From Porphyromonadaceae bacterium UBA4262 (GTDB lineage: Bacteria; Bacteroidota; Bacteroidia; Bacteroidales; Muribaculaceae), in contig DGWI01000005.1 of the NCBI GenBank assembly GCA_002396085.1, positions 17,250-32,250 on the forward strand: a stretch of 15,001 bases of DNA, given 5' to 3'. This document shows positions 13,653-15,001 of the stretch, piece by piece. A program made the translations under genes and the position numbers. The first letter of the stretch is position 1, and each line of letters begins with the position of its first letter. The notes beneath the pieces were generated by a model. That model did not search any database. It saw nothing but the letters and a program-made list of their open reading frames with translations, and had not been told where the DNA came from.

Positions 13653-14117
13653 ATGGAGAAATTAGGGTTGATTTGTATGGTGATATTGACCTTGATTGTT
13701 TTGTGTATTGCATTTGTGCCGACATTATTTCTCGATAATGGTGACAGGTTGCTCTGGCAATTGAGTAATAAGGCATGGATGCTTGCATCGATGCTCATTG
13801 CCATCATTAGTATTCTGTTCACAATCCATTATACCAAGGGAAAACACTGTCTGTTGAAAATATTGATTTGGCCTAGTTGTTTCGTGATGGTAATGGGATG
13901 TTTGATTAGCTTGTATATCGCAATGGTCAAGCATGACGAAAAAATATGGAGCGACAAAGAGTATGTCGTTTATTCGGAATATTACGATTTTTTTGACCCA
14001 AATAGGTTTGTACTGTACAAAAGAGACGGCTTATTCGACAGGCGTATGTACTTCTTGGGTGATATTGGTTTCGGTGAAATGAAAGAAGCTGATTATTCAA
14101 TCATTAGTGTCCACTAA
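13653..14117 (+). CDS. Hypothetical small membrane protein
   Basis: Not recognised. From ATG 13653 it encodes 154 residues with three likely membrane helices: about 4-26 (LGLICMVILTLIVLCIAFV), 42-61 (WMLASMLIAIISILFTIHY) and 68-92 (LLKILIWPSCFVMVMGCL). A soluble tail of about 60 residues follows, rich in tyrosine, aspartate and phenylalanine (YVVYSEYYDFFDPNRFVLYKRDG). In-frame TTG 13611 and ATG 13617 would add 12-14 polar residues; 13653 is preferred because it places the first helix at the N-terminus. The codons are visibly more A+T-rich than menA or metG, and it has no partner genes, both consistent with acquired DNA. The final residues and stop (SVH, TAA) fall in a palindrome that may be the end of the neighbouring IS, so the native C-terminus may have been replaced. 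Confidence 0.65.
   Translation: MEKLGLICMVILTLIVLCIAFVPTLFLDNGDRLLWQLSNKAWMLASMLIAIISILFTIHYTKGKHCLLKILIWPSCFVMVMGCLISLYIAMVKHDEKIWSDKEYVVYSEYYDFFDPNRFVLYKRDGLFDRRMYFLGDIGFGEMKEADYSIISVH
14104..14117. repeat. Palindrome at a possible left end of the IS
   Basis: TTAGTG-TC-CACTAA is a perfect 6-bp inverted repeat around two bases, 103 bases upstream of the transposase ATG and overlapping the end of the membrane ORF. It is a candidate outer boundary of the insertion sequence. The right end is outside the window, so terminal inverted repeats and target duplication cannot be verified. Confidence 0.3.
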
Positions 14118-14169
14118 AAAATCATAAAAGCTCTTTGAAATTATTGGAATTCAGTTTGTTGCAGCGATT

Positions 14170-14200
14170 TTTGAAGTCAACGGATTTGAAATTATCTTTG
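14170..14200 (+). promoter_or_regulatory. Promoter of the IS transposase
   Basis: TTTG (14170-14173), a 19-base spacer and TATCTTTG (14193-14200): a full match to the Bacteroidetes consensus, 19 bases before ATG 14220. It shows the element carries its own promoter and places the left end of the IS upstream of 14170. Confidence 0.78.
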
Positions 14201-14219
14201 CGGTCATAATCAGACTGTT

Positions 14220-15001
14220 ATGAATAATGACAAATACGTTTTCAGCGTTTTAGCTTCTTTCCTCGACCGAAATCACTTCAACTATCTCGCTCGTAAGTAT
14301 CAAGGTGACAGATATATAAAGAGTTTCAGTTGCTGGAATCAGCTGCTTTCGATGATGTTCGGTCAACTGTGTAATCGCGATGGTTTACGTGATTTAGTCG
14401 TTGCCCTTGAGGCTCATCAAGGTAAGCTTTATCACCTCGGCATGGGGAAAAGCGTGACGCGAAGCAACCTTTCTAAAGCCAACGAAAATCGGGATTACCG
14501 CATCTTTGAGGACTTCGCTTTCTACATGATTGATGTGGCCAGAAAGAAGCGGGCAACCAAGATTTTCGACTTGGACGGCAACGTTTACGCTTTCGATTCC
14601 ACGACCATTGACTTGTGTCTCAATGTGTTCTGGTGGGCCAAATTTCGTAAGCATAAGGGCGGAGTCAAGATGCACACTTTGTATGACATCGAAACGCAAA
14701 TACCTGCATATATGCATATTACGCCAGCATCAGTGCATGACAGCAAAGTGATGCCTGAGATACCGTACGAGAAGGATGCTCACTATATCTTCGACCGAGG
14801 TTACAACGATTTCGGGAACCTCTACAAGATTCACCAGATAGAAGCCTTCTTCGTGGTCAGGGCGAAACGCAATGTCAAATTCAAGGCCGATAGGTGGAAA
14901 AGAAGGCTTCCCGAAAACGTGATTTCTGATGCCATCGGGCACTTCACCGTTTATAAAAGCGCTAAGGTCTATCCCGATGAGATAAGAAAAGTCGTCTATG
15001 T
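14220..15001 (+). CDS. IS4-family transposase, N-terminal 260 residues (runs off window)
   Basis: DDE transposase of an insertion sequence, open to the right edge with no stop or frameshift. Residues 1 to about 75 (YVFSVLASFLDRNHFNYLARKY ... SCWNQLLSMMFGQLCNRDGLRDL) are the DUF4372 N-terminal domain that precedes the catalytic domain in a Bacteroidetes-rich IS4 branch. The DDE fold follows: first aspartate D126 in YAFDSTTIDLCL; then FWWAKFRKHKGGVKMHTLYD (137-156); second aspartate D192 in FDRGYNDF; RAKRN at 214-218. The catalytic glutamate and the Y-R-E-K signature lie beyond the window. Such proteins are usually about 380-400 residues, so about a third is missing. Everything visible is intact, so the element may be active. 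Confidence 0.93.
   Translation, partial: MNNDKYVFSVLASFLDRNHFNYLARKYQGDRYIKSFSCWNQLLSMMFGQLCNRDGLRDLVVALEAHQGKLYHLGMGKSVTRSNLSKANENRDYRIFEDFAFYMIDVARKKRATKIFDLDGNVYAFDSTTIDLCLNVFWWAKFRKHKGGVKMHTLYDIETQIPAYMHITPASVHDSKVMPEIPYEKDAHYIFDRGYNDFGNLYKIHQIEAFFVVRAKRNVKFKADRWKRRLPENVISDAIGHFTVYKSAKVYPDEIRKVVY

Larger units (their letters stand above)
14105..15001 (+). mobile_element. IS4-family insertion sequence, left part
   Basis: Defined by the transposase and its promoter. The left boundary is approximate: it must lie upstream of 14170 and is placed at the palindrome near 14105 as a best guess. The right end is outside the window. It sits next to a lone A+T-rich ORF and a large palindrome, in the only gene-poor part of the window. 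Confidence 0.6.

Noticed and set aside
13392..14112. GGACACTA (13392-13399) and TAGTGTCC (14105-14112) as inverted ends of one mobile element
   Set aside because: Only eight bases match, flanking sequence does not extend the pairing, and the orphan ORF between them is not a transposase. Probably chance.

Overview
The window reads as chromosomal DNA of a Bacteroidales bacterium, most likely a Prevotella- or Muribaculaceae-like gut or oral organism. This rests on four things. Six clear promoters match the Bacteroidetes sigma-ABfr pattern (TTTG, about 20 bases, then TAnnTTTG, usually followed by CA). Shine-Dalgarno sequences are not evident. The gene content is typical: an acpP-fabF-rnc cluster, RNase Z, MenA, a secreted GH2 beta-galactosidase, and a WG-repeat lipoprotein. 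Finally, a secreted protein carries a C-terminal dockerin-like module. The genus is inference.

Layout. 1-1149 is the 3' part of metG (plus strand). It converges on a minus-strand block, acpP > fabF > rnc (3615 to 1238), driven by one good promoter at 3670-3701: two fatty-acid synthesis genes and a double-strand RNA nuclease. Next on the minus strand is a two-gene unit: an unknown four-helix membrane protein (5421-4744), 3 bases ahead of ribonuclease Z (4740-3823). A large secreted GH2 beta-galactosidase (8608-5552) has its own near-consensus promoter. It diverges from a secreted peptidylarginine-deiminase-like protein (8795-10426) that ends in a dockerin-like repeat and a textbook terminator. 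A WG-repeat lipoprotein (10663-12180) overlaps menA (12180-13070) by one base. A 15-bp perfect hairpin then separates menA from a convergent tRNA-Ala(GGC) gene.

Beyond the tRNA (about 13200 onward) the character changes. This part is more A+T-rich and gene-poor. It holds an 84-base hairpin built on a 27-bp inverted repeat with a GGGACGGTTCTTTTTC core, an orphan three-helix membrane ORF, and the start of an IS4-family transposase that runs off the right edge. It looks like a small accessory or insertion-prone segment beside housekeeping genes.

The observations most worth following are the PPAD-like deiminase, whose catalytic and substrate-arginine residues all appear present but which has a dockerin-like tail instead of the type IX secretion domain of Porphyromonas PPAD, and the long palindromic element at 13273-13356. 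No CRISPR array, phage module or complete defence system is visible.
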